NCBI GenBank assembly: GCA_037388705.1
Contig: JARRJY010000008.1
Location: 1-44,896 of the forward strand
Origin: JARRJY01 sp037388705
Lineage (GTDB): Bacteria; Pseudomonadota; Gammaproteobacteria; UBA6429; Thiohalophilaceae
Direction: 5' to 3'
Length of the DNA stretch: 44,896 bases
A program made the translations under genes and the position numbers. Under the pieces are notes generated by a model. That model ran no database searches. It saw only the letters and a list, made by a program, of their open reading frames with translations, and was not told the DNA's origin. How positions within the stretch are numbered: the stretch's first letter is position 1; each line of letters starts with the position of its first letter. This document shows positions 33,539 through 43,027 of the stretch, piece after piece.

Positions 33539-35137
33539 TCACTTTGTTTGTTCTGGTCGCATCAAAAACCAGAGCACAGGAAGTGTGCCAACTACCAACA
33601 TTAATGCTGACGGTGCAGCTAACTCCAGCATTTCTTCACTGGCTTCAATCCAGATACGTACTGGCAAGGTATCAAAGCCGGTTGGACGTAGAATAAGCGT
33701 GGCCGGTAGCTCTTTAAGGGTATCGATAAACACCAGTACCCAGGCACTGGCCATCCCTCCTTTTAACATAGGTAACACGACGCGAGTGAGATTTTCCCAC
33801 GGTGATGCACCGAGACTGCGTGCTGCCTGTTCGATAGACGGGGTTAACTGCTGTACGGCCGACTCCTGGGACTGAATCGCTAATGGCAGGAAACGGATCA
33901 CCATTGCCAGCACCAGAACTATCATTCCACCATACAACATGGGCATACCATCCAGTACAAAAGCAAGTATACCCAGAGCAATAACCGGCCCGGGTAATAC
34001 AAAACCAACACTGGCCATATGCAAGTAACCCTGGCTTAAATGATTACGCGCCCGTGCGTGATACAGCGCAACCGGCAGCGCGGCAATCACAGTCACCGTG
34101 GCTGCCATGAAGCTAACCGATAACGAGTTCTGCACGTATCCCCAGAACTCGGCGTCGATTAAGTCTTTCATCCAGGCATCCCAGCTCCAGGAAATCATCC
34201 AGGCCAGCGGTAAAAGAAACGAGAACAAGGCAATTAAGCCTAGCCATAACCAGATCATGATCGTTTCAAACAGGGTTGCCGGGCGCGCCTCAATCAGGCG
34301 TGACTTACCACTCCCATAATAACGCTGACGGTTGCGGAAGAAACGCTCCAGGATCATGAATGTCAGGCTGAGTGTCACCAGTACCAGGCTCAACCCGGCC
34401 GCGGCCTGGTAATCAAAACGACCACTCATTTGTAAATAAATACTTAAGGTAAATGTCTGGAAGCGCAACATGCTTACCGCGCCAAAATCAGAAAGGGTAT
34501 GTAACACGACCAGCGCCAGCCCTGCTGCAATTGCAGGTCGTAACATCGGCAGGTTCACGCGCCAGAATACCTGGGCAGGTGTTGCCCCCTGGATACGTGC
34601 CGCATCTTCCAGGTCCTGTTGTGAACGTGACAGGGCATCACGTACCAGCAGGAACACATAGGAAAAACCTGCCAGGGATAAAATAAAAGTAACACCTACA
34701 ATGTTAAATAAGTCCGGCGGATAGGAGTCAGCACCAAAAAGACTTAGCCATAACTGTCCAAGCCAGCCATCTTCTTCCAGCAATGTCGTGTAGATATGTG
34801 CGAACACATAAGTTGGGATCGTTAACGGTAATACCATTAACCAGATCGCCAGTCGCTTGCCAATAAAATCACGCCTCGTTACCCACCAGGCTGCTGACAC
34901 ACCCAAAGTGAAAGAGCCTATTGCAACCATGACTGACAAACTCAACGTGTTCCAGAGCAAGCCAGGTAAACGACTGCTCCACAGGTTACGCCATTGCTCA
35001 ACAGTTAACTGGCTGCTGTTGACTAACACAAAAACCAGCGGGACAACCGCGATCAAAACTACGCATAAAGCAAGAAACCCGCGCCAGGTGACGCGGGTGT
35101 TTAAACACTGCAAACAAAAAGCGGACGCTGTTGACAA
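33539..35137 (-). CDS. fbpB: ferric iron ABC transporter, fused permease
   Basis: This 532-residue membrane protein has twelve or so hydrophobic segments and two ABC permease halves. Each carries an EAA-type loop for the ATPase: DAARIQGATPAQVFWRVNLPMLRP (about 180-204) and QAARSLGASPWENLTRVVLPMLKG (about 440-463). The internal duplication matches the FbpB/SfuB type. The gene follows the binding protein by 12 bp on the minus strand, in a unit with a Fur box upstream. No ATPase gene (fbpC) follows; the repeat cluster and an unrelated gene come next. Confidence 0.9.
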   Translation of the reverse strand: MSTASAFCLQCLNTRVTWRGFLALCVVLIAVVPLVFVLVNSSQLTVEQWRNLWSSRLPGLLWNTLSLSVMVAIGSFTLGVSAAWWVTRRDFIGKRLAIWLMVLPLTIPTYVFAHIYTTLLEEDGWLGQLWLSLFGADSYPPDLFNIVGVTFILSLAGFSYVFLLVRDALSRSQQDLEDAARIQGATPAQVFWRVNLPMLRPAIAAGLALVVLHTLSDFGAVSMLRFQTFTLSIYLQMSGRFDYQAAAGLSLVLVTLSLTFMILERFFRNRQRYYGSGKSRLIEARPATLFETIMIWLWLGLIALFSFLLPLAWMISWSWDAWMKDLIDAEFWGYVQNSLSVSFMAATVTVIAALPVALYHARARNHLSQGYLHMASVGFVLPGPVIALGILAFVLDGMPMLYGGMIVLVLAMVIRFLPLAIQSQESAVQQLTPSIEQAARSLGASPWENLTRVVLPMLKGGMASAWVLVFIDTLKELPATLILRPTGFDTLPVRIWIEASEEMLELAAPSALMLVVGTLPVLWFLMRPEQTK

Positions 35138-35149
35138 GCTATTTCTCGC

Positions 35150-36148
35150 TTAAGGCATACCTACAGATTCAATCAAATCGAGGGTTTCATCGCGTCGTTT
35201 ACCCAGTACTTCCATGGGCACATCGGCGACTTTGAAGCTCCCTGCCGCGGGAACATCTTTGTGTGCCGCAATCCCTTCACGTGCCGGGTATTCACGGTTT
35301 ACTTCAGCAAACATTTTCTGGCCTTTTTCTGAAACAAAGAAACGCATCAGTTTTTCTGCTGCCTGCCTGTGTTTGCTGTGCTTGACGATTGCCGCGCCGG
35401 CAACATTCCAGGCAACCCCCATACCCGCCTTACCCTGGTCAGGTAACTTGATCTTGATAGGTGCCTTCGGATCTTTGGCAAGATGCCGATAAATGTAATA
35501 GTGGTTCACCAGGCCAACAGATTTTTTGCCGGAGGCAACCGCCTTTACAATTTTACTGTGCTTGTTGAAGACCTTGTCACCGACGTTGGCTTTCATGCCT
35601 TTCAGCCAGTTAACGGTTTTTTCTTTACCCGCCTTATCCATATAGACCGTCACACCGGCAATATAACTACCATTGGCACTGTGCGTGATCGCCAGCTTGT
35701 CTTTAAGACGTTTATCTGCCAGGTCAAAAACTGAATTTACAAAATCAATATCCTTTGCCCTGCTATTAACCACCAGAACACGTGCACGTGCTGACAGGCC
35801 TAACCAGGTGTTATCACTGGCACGATAGTTTTTGGGGATATTTTTCGCGATGTCATCACTAACCGGGGCAAACAGCTTCATTTCAGACCCCTTTTGCAGG
35901 TTACCGGCATCATTGCTGATGAACAAATCAGCCGTGGTTTTGTCGCCTTCCAGTTTCAACTTGTTGAGCAGCGATGTCGAACTGGCACTGTGGATTTTTA
36001 CATTGATACCTGTTTGCCTGGTAAATTCTGCAATGACAGGTTTAATGAACTTGTCCTTGCGACCTGAGTAAATAACCAGGGGATCGGCGGCTTGCGCGAT
36101 TGCTGGTAAAAATAAAACTAAAAAGCTTAGAGAGAAACGCATGTTCAT
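35150..36148 (-). CDS. fbpA: ferric iron ABC transporter, periplasmic binding protein
   Basis: This 332-residue protein has a signal peptide (about residues 1-20, cleavage AQA-AD). The mature N-terminus DPLVIYSGRKDKFIKPVIAEF is typical of FbpA/FutA iron-binding proteins, and the tyrosine pair Tyr217/Tyr218 in GLVNHYYIYRHL provides the Fe(III) ligands. It captures ferric iron in the periplasm and hands it to the permease encoded 12 bp downstream. A second in-frame ATG lies two codons later; both fit. A Fur box lies about 50 bp upstream, so expression should rise under iron limitation. Confidence 0.92.
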   Translation of the reverse strand: MNMRFSLSFLVLFLPAIAQAADPLVIYSGRKDKFIKPVIAEFTRQTGINVKIHSASSTSLLNKLKLEGDKTTADLFISNDAGNLQKGSEMKLFAPVSDDIAKNIPKNYRASDNTWLGLSARARVLVVNSRAKDIDFVNSVFDLADKRLKDKLAITHSANGSYIAGVTVYMDKAGKEKTVNWLKGMKANVGDKVFNKHSKIVKAVASGKKSVGLVNHYYIYRHLAKDPKAPIKIKLPDQGKAGMGVAWNVAGAAIVKHSKHRQAAEKLMRFFVSEKGQKMFAEVNREYPAREGIAAHKDVPAAGSFKVADVPMEVLGKRRDETLDLIESVGMP

Positions 36149-36463
36149 TATTACTACCTACTGAAAATAAATTCAAAATATCTATTAATGTAAATGGTAA
36201 TAATTCTCATTAACAAATACAAGCGTTTTTTCTATTTTCAAATACCAGGCCAGGCGCTCGGCAACCACTCGTACAATAGCCTCCCCACTAACATGGTATT
36301 TTCCCTTTATTTAACCTCGCGGTCATGGATTTCAGCCGGGTAATCCTGGCCTGGGAAGTCCTGGCGCATCATTTCTTTGATATACAACATGCTGGCATCC
36401 CCTGGCCCACCGGATGTTTAGTTCAACTGCTCATTTCAAAAATTGGCTACCTGTTTTTCTTTA
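36149..36463. other. intergenic region between fbpA and the antiporter gene
   Basis: About 315 bp that hold the fbpA promoter with a Fur box (36196-36214). The rest (36235-36460) has no secure gene. A 27-codon minus-strand frame (36307-36390) with AGGGG upstream can be read, but its reality is doubtful. Confidence 0.5.
36196..36214 (-). promoter_or_regulatory. Fur box upstream of fbpA
   Basis: On the minus strand GTTAATGAGAATTATTACC matches the 19-bp Fur consensus GATAATGATAATCATTATC at 15 positions. It lies 48 bp upstream of the fbpA start, in the promoter area. Iron-loaded Fur should repress the fbpAB genes. Confidence 0.8.
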
Positions 36464-37699
36464 CTAACCTTGATTGCCTTCAGCAAGTTTTCCGATAGTG
36501 AGTCCCTGTATAAATATGGAGAACACGACCACCGCGTACGTTATGGCAACAATAATATCTCTTTCAACACTTAACGGTAACGATAATGCCAGCGCAATAG
36601 AAATACCGCCACGCAATCCACCCCATGTCATTATCTCGACAACATTGGGACTGAACTCTCTAAAATACCGCATGATAGAAATTGGGATCCCCACACTGGC
36701 CAGACGAGATAATAATACCACCGGGATGATCGCCAGTGCTGCCAGCAAGTATTCTTCTTTAAAGGTCAGGATAAGAATTTCCAGGCCAATTAATACAAAC
36801 AGGACGGCATTAAAAATTTCATCGAGTAATTCCCAGAAAGTATCCAGGTGTTCACGGGTTGCGTCCGACATAGCCAACGAACGACCATGATTGCCAATTA
36901 ACAATCCCGCAACGACCATGGCGATAGGGCCAGATATGTGCAGACGGATTGCCAGTGCATAGCCCCCCATTACCAGTGCCAGTGTAATCAGCACTTCGAC
37001 CTGGTAGTTATTAACCGTCCTCAACATCCAGAATGCTATTGAACCGATAATCAGTCCGAATACCATTCCGCCCAAGGCTTCCTGCACGAACAACATTCCA
37101 ACAGTAGAAACGGAAGGTGTCTGACCACTGGTTGCAATACCCAGCAATACAATAAACACCACAACACCGACTCCATCGTTAAACAACGACTCACCGGCTA
37201 TCTTGGTTTCGAGGCTTTTACTGACACCGGCTTTTTTAAGAATGCCCATCACCGCGATAGGATCAGTTGGTGAAATTAGCGCACCGAATAACAGCGCATA
37301 AATAAACGGAATTGTTAGGCCAAGTGCTTTGAGTATCAGCCAGCTCAGTGAACCAATGATAAACGTCGAGCTCACCACGCCAACCGTTGCCAGGATAAGA
37401 ATCAACCATTTCTGTTTTGCCAGGTCATTTAAGTTGACATGCAGGGCTCCGGCAAATAGCAGGAAGCTCAGCATGCCCTGCATCAGGGTCTCGTGAAAGT
37501 TGATGTCTTTTAATAAACGTGAAGCATGAGTATTTATGTCAGCAAACCCGAATTTGCCTGCAATAATCATTAACAGGGAAACTAGCAACGCGATCAGCAT
37601 AATGCCAATGGTGGTCGGTAATTTTATAAATCGTGTATTGATAAAGCCAAAAATTGCCGCCAGGGTAATTAATATTGCAGCTGCATTAAGAAGCTCCAT
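36464..37699 (-). CDS. CPA1-type cation:proton antiporter
   Basis: This 411-residue membrane protein has about 12 hydrophobic segments and the CPA1 signature PTDPIAVMGILKKAG plus ESLFNDGVGVVVFIVL (about 144-186), where the Asn-Asp pair takes part in sodium/proton exchange. SISIALALSLP-type residues occur near the end. It exchanges Na+ or K+ for H+ across the inner membrane. It is preceded on the minus strand by ubiI (23 bp gap), so it could be carried on the ubiquinone transcript. The exact ion is not predictable. Confidence 0.9.
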   Translation of the reverse strand: MELLNAAAILITLAAIFGFINTRFIKLPTTIGIMLIALLVSLLMIIAGKFGFADINTHASRLLKDINFHETLMQGMLSFLLFAGALHVNLNDLAKQKWLILILATVGVVSSTFIIGSLSWLILKALGLTIPFIYALLFGALISPTDPIAVMGILKKAGVSKSLETKIAGESLFNDGVGVVVFIVLLGIATSGQTPSVSTVGMLFVQEALGGMVFGLIIGSIAFWMLRTVNNYQVEVLITLALVMGGYALAIRLHISGPIAMVVAGLLIGNHGRSLAMSDATREHLDTFWELLDEIFNAVLFVLIGLEILILTFKEEYLLAALAIIPVVLLSRLASVGIPISIMRYFREFSPNVVEIMTWGGLRGGISIALALSLPLSVERDIIVAITYAVVVFSIFIQGLTIGKLAEGNQG

Positions 37700-37722
37700 G
37701 GAAGACTCCTAAATTATAATTT

Positions 37723-38943
37723 TTATAATTCGATACCTTTGGCCAGCTTTGGTTGGCTACCTGATATTCCCATTGCCTGCTTAACGATAATATTTTTTAC
37801 CAGCGGCGTTTTGTCCAGCAATGTCATCCCGGTATTACGGATCCATCCCAGTAAGGATAAGTCATTACTGAACAGACGCTTGAAACCATCCATGGTTATC
37901 AACATGTTTCTATTGTCGGCACGACGCCAGCGTTCATACTGGCGCAATACTTTTAAACTGCCGATGTCTTTCCTGTTGTTCTTTGCTGCTATCAGCACCT
38001 CGGCCAGGGAGGCAGCATCACTCATGCCTAAATTCACCCCCTGCCCGGCCAGGGGGTGAATGGTATGCGCAGCATCACCAATTAAAGCTAAACGTGGTTG
38101 TACGTAATGACTCGTTTCAAAAAAGCGTAGAGGAAACACCGCTCGTGGACCAACTTCATCGATACTGCCAAGACGATCTTCAAAAGCAGCCTGTAACTCA
38201 ATTGCGAAGTGTTCTTCCGGCATGGTACGTAATTGCTCCGCCATTTCCGGTGATGTGGACCAGACAATCGAACTGTAACCTCCAGTGAGTGGCAAAAAAG
38301 CCAGTGGCCCCGTGGGTAAAAATCGTTGCCAGGCTGTTTCCTGGTGCGGTTGGGCAGTTTTAACATAGGTAACCAGTGCCGCCTGGTCATAATCCCAGCC
38401 TCTGACACTAATGCCACGCTGTTGACGTACCCAGGAACGACTGCCGTCCGCTGCCACAATTAATCGTGCATTAATAGAAGTTCCATTATTTAAAGCCAGG
38501 CTGACATTGGCATCATCTATATCCAGCTGCGTTGCCATCACACCAGGAATGAAAGTTACACAATCCAGTTCCTCGATTCGTTGATGCAGAGCTTTAAGCG
38601 TAACCCGGTTTTCCACTATATGGCCCAGTGACGCTTCACCAAGTTCTGCACTATCAAAATGAATCACGCCTTCACCGCCAGCATCCCAGACATGCATATC
38701 ACGGTATGGACTGATCCGTTCAGCTGCTACGTTTTGCCATACATGCAATGTTTCCAGGATCCGTTGGGTAGCCCGGGTGATGGCTGATACGCGCAGATCG
38801 TAACCTTCAGCCGGCCAGCTCATGGCCGGTTGCTGGGTATCAATCATGACAACGCTGAAATTTTTTTCACCCAGTGCGCAAGCCAGGGTTGCCCCGACCA
38901 TACCGCCACCAACAATCAGAACATCACACGACTGGTTGCTCAT
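37723..38943 (-). CDS. ubiI: FAD-dependent ubiquinone-biosynthesis hydroxylase, UbiI-type
   Basis: This 406-residue flavin monooxygenase has the FAD Rossmann start DVLIVGGGMVGATLACALG, the middle DGSRSWVRQQRGI and the second FAD motif LIGDAAHTIHPLAGQGVNLGMSD (about 285). Such enzymes hydroxylate the ring of octaprenylphenol intermediates (UbiI adds the C5 hydroxyl). Assignment to UbiI rather than UbiH or UbiF comes from gene order: as in E. coli, it is the last of ygfB-pepP-ubiH-ubiI. Its ATG overlaps the ubiH TGA (ATGA), so the two are translationally coupled. Confidence 0.85.
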   Translation of the reverse strand: MSNQSCDVLIVGGGMVGATLACALGEKNFSVVMIDTQQPAMSWPAEGYDLRVSAITRATQRILETLHVWQNVAAERISPYRDMHVWDAGGEGVIHFDSAELGEASLGHIVENRVTLKALHQRIEELDCVTFIPGVMATQLDIDDANVSLALNNGTSINARLIVAADGSRSWVRQQRGISVRGWDYDQAALVTYVKTAQPHQETAWQRFLPTGPLAFLPLTGGYSSIVWSTSPEMAEQLRTMPEEHFAIELQAAFEDRLGSIDEVGPRAVFPLRFFETSHYVQPRLALIGDAAHTIHPLAGQGVNLGMSDAASLAEVLIAAKNNRKDIGSLKVLRQYERWRRADNRNMLITMDGFKRLFSNDLSLLGWIRNTGMTLLDKTPLVKNIIVKQAMGISGSQPKLAKGIEL

Positions 38944-40189
38944 GATAAAGGTAACCCCCTGGCTAAACGTGACAACTTGCCTACATAGCCCATCGCATGA
39001 CGTGCGATGACATGCTTCATTGAAGGCATCAGATCCAGTGCTACCAGCCCGAGGTTTCTTGCCAGCATAACTGGAGGAAGTTTTGAACTAAACAGGCGAA
39101 CCAGGCCGTCGGTAACAAACGATGTCTGCCAGTGATCCCGTTTGCGCCATTGCGCATATTGTCTTAAGACCCGCATGTCACCCGGATCCATGTTTGTGGC
39201 TTTGGCATCGACCAGCACTTGTGCCAGTGTCGCCACATCACGCAATCCCAGGTTAAATCCCTGTCCTGCAACCGGGTGCAAAGTATGAGCGGCATTGCCA
39301 ATGAATGCCAGGTGCGGGCGAACATGTTCTCGCGCATGCATAAATTTTAATGGGTAGACATGACGTGGGCTGGCCTTGATAAAATTACCCGCGCGATTCC
39401 CGAAACGGGCCTGCAACTCCTTAAGAAAGGTTTGTTCATCCCACTCAGCCACCTCATTACTTTTGTGACTATTCACAGTCCACACCAGTGCATACACGTT
39501 TCCATTATCTTCGGTTGTTGATGGAAGTTGTGAAGGTAACAGCGCCATTGGTCCGGTATCAGTAAAACGCTCATAGGCAATATTATGATGAGGCTTATCG
39601 GTGGCGACATTGGCAATCACGGCATGCTGTCCATAATCGGTTTCAAAAACCTTAACACCGGTTAACTGGCGTGAAATGGATTGCCCGCCATCGGCAGCAA
39701 TCACTAAACGGGTACGCAAGGTTGTTTCCTTACCCCCCAGTTCACAGGTAACCACCGCAGAAGCCTGGGTAAAATCCAGTTGTTTGAGTTGTGCCGGACA
39801 AAGTAAATCGATACTGGATACTTTTTTCAGTTCGTCTGTGAGCACCTGTCCCAGTACACGGGTTTCAACCACGTAACCCAGGNNNNNNNNNNNNNNNNNN
39901 NNNNNNNNNNNNNNNNNNNNNNNTGAATTGTTTGCATCGGAGTGGTCCCCCCCTGGGTAATTTTCTCCCACAAACCGAGACTTGTACATATCGGTGGAGT
40001 ACCCAGGGCCAGTGCCACGGTACGTGCATCAAAACTGGGTTGAACATCCTGTAAAGCATCTGAACTAAATGGTGCTGCTTCGATGACAGCAATACGAAAA
40101 TCCGATGAACCCAGTGCACAGGCCAGGCTGGCACCTACCAGGCCACCACCGACAATTACCAGGTCATAATCAAAGTATTGGTTGTTCAT
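38940..40189 (-). CDS. ubiH: 2-octaprenyl-6-methoxyphenol hydroxylase UbiH (contains assembly gap)
   Basis: Two minus-strand fragments flank the 41 Ns. The N-terminal part (ATG 40189) has the FAD start DLVIVGGGLVGASLACALG and DARTVALALGTPP. The C-terminal part begins LGYVVETRVLGQVL, continues with DGGQSISRQLTGV and ends with the second FAD motif FIGNAAHTLHPVAGQGFNLGLRD. Together they make a full-length paralogue of the next gene. The distance from start to stop is 1250 bases, not a multiple of three, so the gap length is wrong or a frame problem is present. It would hydroxylate the C1 ring position in ubiquinone synthesis. It lies between pepP and ubiI. Confidence 0.85.
39883..39923. other. 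assembly gap (41 N)
   Basis: Forty-one undetermined bases lie inside ubiH. The flanks do not join in frame, so the true number of missing bases is probably different; homologues have about 20 residues between the two flanks. Confidence 0.99.
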
Positions 40190-40202
40190 GAAAGCCCCTT
40201 CA

Positions 40203-41507
40203 TTAGCTTGCCATTAACGCTTCCACTTCATCTGGCTGCTTCGGCACCCCATCACTTAGTACTTCATAACCATCCTTGGTGACCAGCACATCATCTTCAA
40301 TGCGAATACCGATGTTCCACCACTTCCTGTCAATGTCACTGGCTTCACTCACATAAATGCCCGGCTCGACAGTGATTACCATTCCCGGTTCCAGTACTCG
40401 CCATTCATCATCAACTTTATAGTCACCCACATCATGTACATCCATACCCAGCCAGTGGCCAGTGCGATGCATGTAAAAACGTTTATAGGCCTCTTCTTCA
40501 ATGAGCTGATTGACTTTGCCTTTTAACAGGCCCACATCAACCAGGCCGCGGGTAATGATTTCAACTGCAGCTTCATGGGGATCATTCCAGTGGTTGCCTG
40601 GCTTAACCTGCTCAATCGCAGCGTATTGCGCTTCCAGTACAATGGAATAAAGCGCACGTTGTTCTTTTGAATACTTACCGTTTACCGGGTATGTGCGGGT
40701 AATATCCGAGGCGTAATAATCAAACTCGGCACCTGCATCGATTAACACCAGGTCGCCATCTATTAATGTCTCACGGTTATCCACGTAATGCAGGATACAG
40801 CCGTTTTTACCGCCACCCACAATGGATGAATACGCGGGGAAACGCGCACCCTCTTTCATAAAGTGATTCAGTAATTCTGCTTCCAGCTGGTATTCCTTTA
40901 CGCCGGGTTTACAATATTGCATTGCCTTACAATGTGCAGCAGCAGCAATTTTTGCTGCCTTGCGCATTGCTTTAATTTCATGACTACTTTTAAACAGGCG
41001 CATATCATGAAGGATGTGATCAAGCGCCACAAACTCACTGGGTGTATGTACCCCGGAACGTTCCTTGCTGCGAAGACGATTCACCCAGCCAATCAGGCGT
41101 TGATCAAAGTCAGGATGTGTACCCATGGTGTAAAAGACTTTTTCCTTGTTTTCCAGTAGCCCCGGTAAAATGTCATCAATATCATCAATGGGGAACGAAT
41201 CATCGGCTTGATAGTCTTTAATTGCACCATCCTGCCCCGCCCGCGGACCATTCCAGGTTTCCATTTCCGGATCATTTTCGCGACAGAACAGGATGTATTC
41301 ACCGTGTTCACGTTCAGGCACGATTACTGCCACCGCTTCAGGTTCTGGAAATCCCGTTAAATAATAAAAATCACTATCAGGACGATAGTAATATTCCACA
41401 TCGCGGTTACGCATCCTCACGGGAGCTGCAGGCAAAATCGCTACCGCGTTTTCGCCCATCATATGCATGAGTTGTTTACGCCGCTTTACAAATTCTTGCG
41501 CATTCAT
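40203..41507 (-). CDS. pepP: Xaa-Pro aminopeptidase PepP
   Basis: This 434-residue M24B metallopeptidase has an N-terminal AMP-N domain (about 1-170, with RNRDVEYYYRPDSDFYYLTGF). The catalytic pita-bread domain holds the metal ligands in IDAGAEFDYYASDITRTYPVNG, HRTGHWLGMDVHDVG and EPGMVITVEPGIYV. It removes the N-terminal residue before proline from peptides. It is positioned between ygfB and ubiH with 9 and 13 bp spacers, the E. coli order. Confidence 0.95.
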   Translation of the reverse strand: MNAQEFVKRRKQLMHMMGENAVAILPAAPVRMRNRDVEYYYRPDSDFYYLTGFPEPEAVAVIVPEREHGEYILFCRENDPEMETWNGPRAGQDGAIKDYQADDSFPIDDIDDILPGLLENKEKVFYTMGTHPDFDQRLIGWVNRLRSKERSGVHTPSEFVALDHILHDMRLFKSSHEIKAMRKAAKIAAAAHCKAMQYCKPGVKEYQLEAELLNHFMKEGARFPAYSSIVGGGKNGCILHYVDNRETLIDGDLVLIDAGAEFDYYASDITRTYPVNGKYSKEQRALYSIVLEAQYAAIEQVKPGNHWNDPHEAAVEIITRGLVDVGLLKGKVNQLIEEEAYKRFYMHRTGHWLGMDVHDVGDYKVDDEWRVLEPGMVITVEPGIYVSEASDIDRKWWNIGIRIEDDVLVTKDGYEVLSDGVPKQPDEVEALMAS

Positions 41508-41516
41508 AACTGTAAA

Positions 41517-42089
41517 TTAATGAAGTGGTTGATTCTCATCACGCACAGGTGCGTTGAGCGCTTTCATTTCTTCACGAAACATCATTGCCCCTACCCGCAC
41601 ATATTCCATGATCTCTTCAAAAGCGTTTTCAGACGCCTCTTCATCATCCAGTGACAAGGCATCGGCACGACTAATTTTTATGAAATCCTGTACCAGTTCG
41701 GGTAAATCACCAGGCAAGTTATCAATATCGGTCACACCACCCAGGCCAAGTCCCATCAGGAAGCCCTGGCACCAGTGGCTGATAGCCTCGACCCTGACAT
41801 CCAGCATGCAATCATCACCAGGCAACAATAAATGGTAACTGAATTCCGGGTTATCAATTTGCTCGGAGGTAGCCTCGAAGATTGATCCCAGGATGGCCAG
41901 TACATCTGCCGGTAAAGCGGCTGCTTTATCCGTCGTCAGGTATAGTGCCAGCCAGTGTGCCGCATTCAGCCTGTCGACAGTACCGAGTAATGCACTAAGT
42001 GCCCCGTGGCATTCTGCTGCATCATTATCCAGGCCGGCTTTTTTTAACGCGTCGGCTACCACGTCATAATCAGGTAATTCAGTATTCAT
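41517..42089 (-). CDS. ygfB: UPF0149 family protein YgfB
   Basis: This 190-residue protein is of the YgfB/YecA family: PDYDVVADALKKAGLDNDAAECHGALSALLG at the start, WCQGFLMGLGLGG near 120 and the C-terminal EEIMEYVRVGAMMFREEM. No catalytic motif is known, and there is no SEC-C zinc motif at the end, so it is of the YgfB subgroup rather than YecA. The gene is divergent from the zapA cluster and first of the pepP-ubiH-ubiI series, exactly as in many gammaproteobacteria. Confidence 0.93.
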   Translation of the reverse strand: MNTELPDYDVVADALKKAGLDNDAAECHGALSALLGTVDRLNAAHWLALYLTTDKAAALPADVLAILGSIFEATSEQIDNPEFSYHLLLPGDDCMLDVRVEAISHWCQGFLMGLGLGGVTDIDNLPGDLPELVQDFIKISRADALSLDDEEASENAFEEIMEYVRVGAMMFREEMKALNAPVRDENQPLH

Positions 42090-42263
42090 ACTTTATATAA
42101 TACATGGGTTATCGAGGTGAGGGTATGGGGAACAACCCTAATCAGGGTACCCGGTCATTTTGTCTGCCAATTTGCAAACTTTTGCCGTTGACCCTGATCG
42201 CCTGCCGCTCTATATTGGGCATTATCTGAATTAACCGGGCGCCAACAACAACGATATTCGCCA

Positions 42264-42470
42264 ATGGATGAACTAGACCTAAAAAAACTGGAATCGCGTG
42301 TCGACGAGCTGATAAAAGCAGTAGATCGTTTACAACAGGAAAACAAAACCTTGCGTAATAGCCAGACTTCGCTGATTACGGAACGTAATAACCTGATGGA
42401 AAAAACTGAACTGGCAAAAACGCGGGTTGAAGCCATGATTTCACGCTTAAAGGCATTAGAAGATGAGTGA
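42264..42470 (+). CDS. TIGR02449 family coiled-coil protein (ZapB-like)
   Basis: This 68-residue protein is helical and coiled-coil throughout, with heptad-like Leu (LDLKKLESRVDELIKAVDRL) and QENKTLRN. This matches the small TIGR02449 family found upstream of zapA in many gammaproteobacteria. By analogy with ZapB it may help Z-ring assembly, though this is inferred. It overlaps zapA by 8 bases. No clear Shine-Dalgarno precedes ATG 42264. Confidence 0.8.
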   Translation: MDELDLKKLESRVDELIKAVDRLQQENKTLRNSQTSLITERNNLMEKTELAKTRVEAMISRLKALEDE

Positions 42471-42774
42471 AAATAACGGTATCACCGTACATATTCTGGA
42501 CAAGGAATACCTGATAGCCTGTCCAGAAGAAGAAAAACACGATTTAATGCGTTCTGCTGACTACCTTGATCGCAAAATGCGTGAAATACGTGATGCTGGC
42601 AAGATTATCGGTTCGGATCGCATCGCTGTTATGGCCGCACTGAATATATCCCACGAACTGCTTACCAAGGGTGAAGGCAGTAACCTGGTTGATAACACTT
42701 TTGCCACGCGCCTCAAAGGCATCCAGGAAAAAATTGAGGATGCCCTTTACAAAAGTCAACAGATAGAAATCTAA
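42463..42774 (+). CDS. zapA: cell division protein ZapA
   Basis: This 103-residue protein has the ZapA N-terminal globular part (VTVHILDKEYLIACPEEEKHDLM-like; here ITVHILDKEYLIACPEEEK and LMRSADYLDRKMREIRDAGKI) and a C-terminal coiled-coil helix. It bundles FtsZ filaments at the division site. It overlaps the TIGR02449 gene, and 6S RNA follows immediately, the arrangement known from E. coli. Confidence 0.93.
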   Translation: MSENNGITVHILDKEYLIACPEEEKHDLMRSADYLDRKMREIRDAGKIIGSDRIAVMAALNISHELLTKGEGSNLVDNTFATRLKGIQEKIEDALYKSQQIEI

Positions 42775-42816
42775 TTCTCTCTGGTAATTACCTCCCATCT
42801 ATGACTATCATTTACA

Positions 42817-43004
42817 CGGGTGTCCCTGCGGTATTCGTTAGCTGATCTGAATACCCTTGAGCCTTAAATTGATCCCCCGGGAGCTGAATTCGGTAATGTG
42901 TGCAGGTCCGCCGTGTAGCGGAAAGCCTAATTTGCCAAGGATGCACCCACCTTGAGCCATTGGTTCAAGGTAAAGATCACGACGGTACACGCGGGGTTCA
43001 CCCA
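42817..43004 (+). ncRNA. ssrS: 6S RNA
   Basis: About 188 nt between zapA and the cyclo-ligase gene, the classical 6S locus. The distal arm shows GGTCCGCCG, GAAAGCCTAA, and then CACCTTGAgccattggTTCAAGG near 42948-42970, strongly like the corresponding segment of E. coli 6S. The ends GGGTGTCCCTGCG and CGCGGGGTTCACCC form the closing stem. 6S RNA mimics an open promoter and sequesters sigma-70 RNA polymerase in stationary phase. Boundaries are estimated from the closing stem. Confidence 0.92.
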
Positions 43005-43027
43005 CCTACATAATAAAAAAACACCTC

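Noticed and set aside
36307..36390. 27-codon minus-strand frame with AGGGG upstream
   Set aside because: Too short, no family resemblance, and nothing in the surrounding sequence supports translation; kept only as a note in the intergenic entry.
37723..40189. Tandem duplication artefact of one hydroxylase gene
   Set aside because: The two flavin hydroxylases share motifs but differ clearly in sequence, and match the known ubiH-ubiI gene order, so they are separate paralogues.
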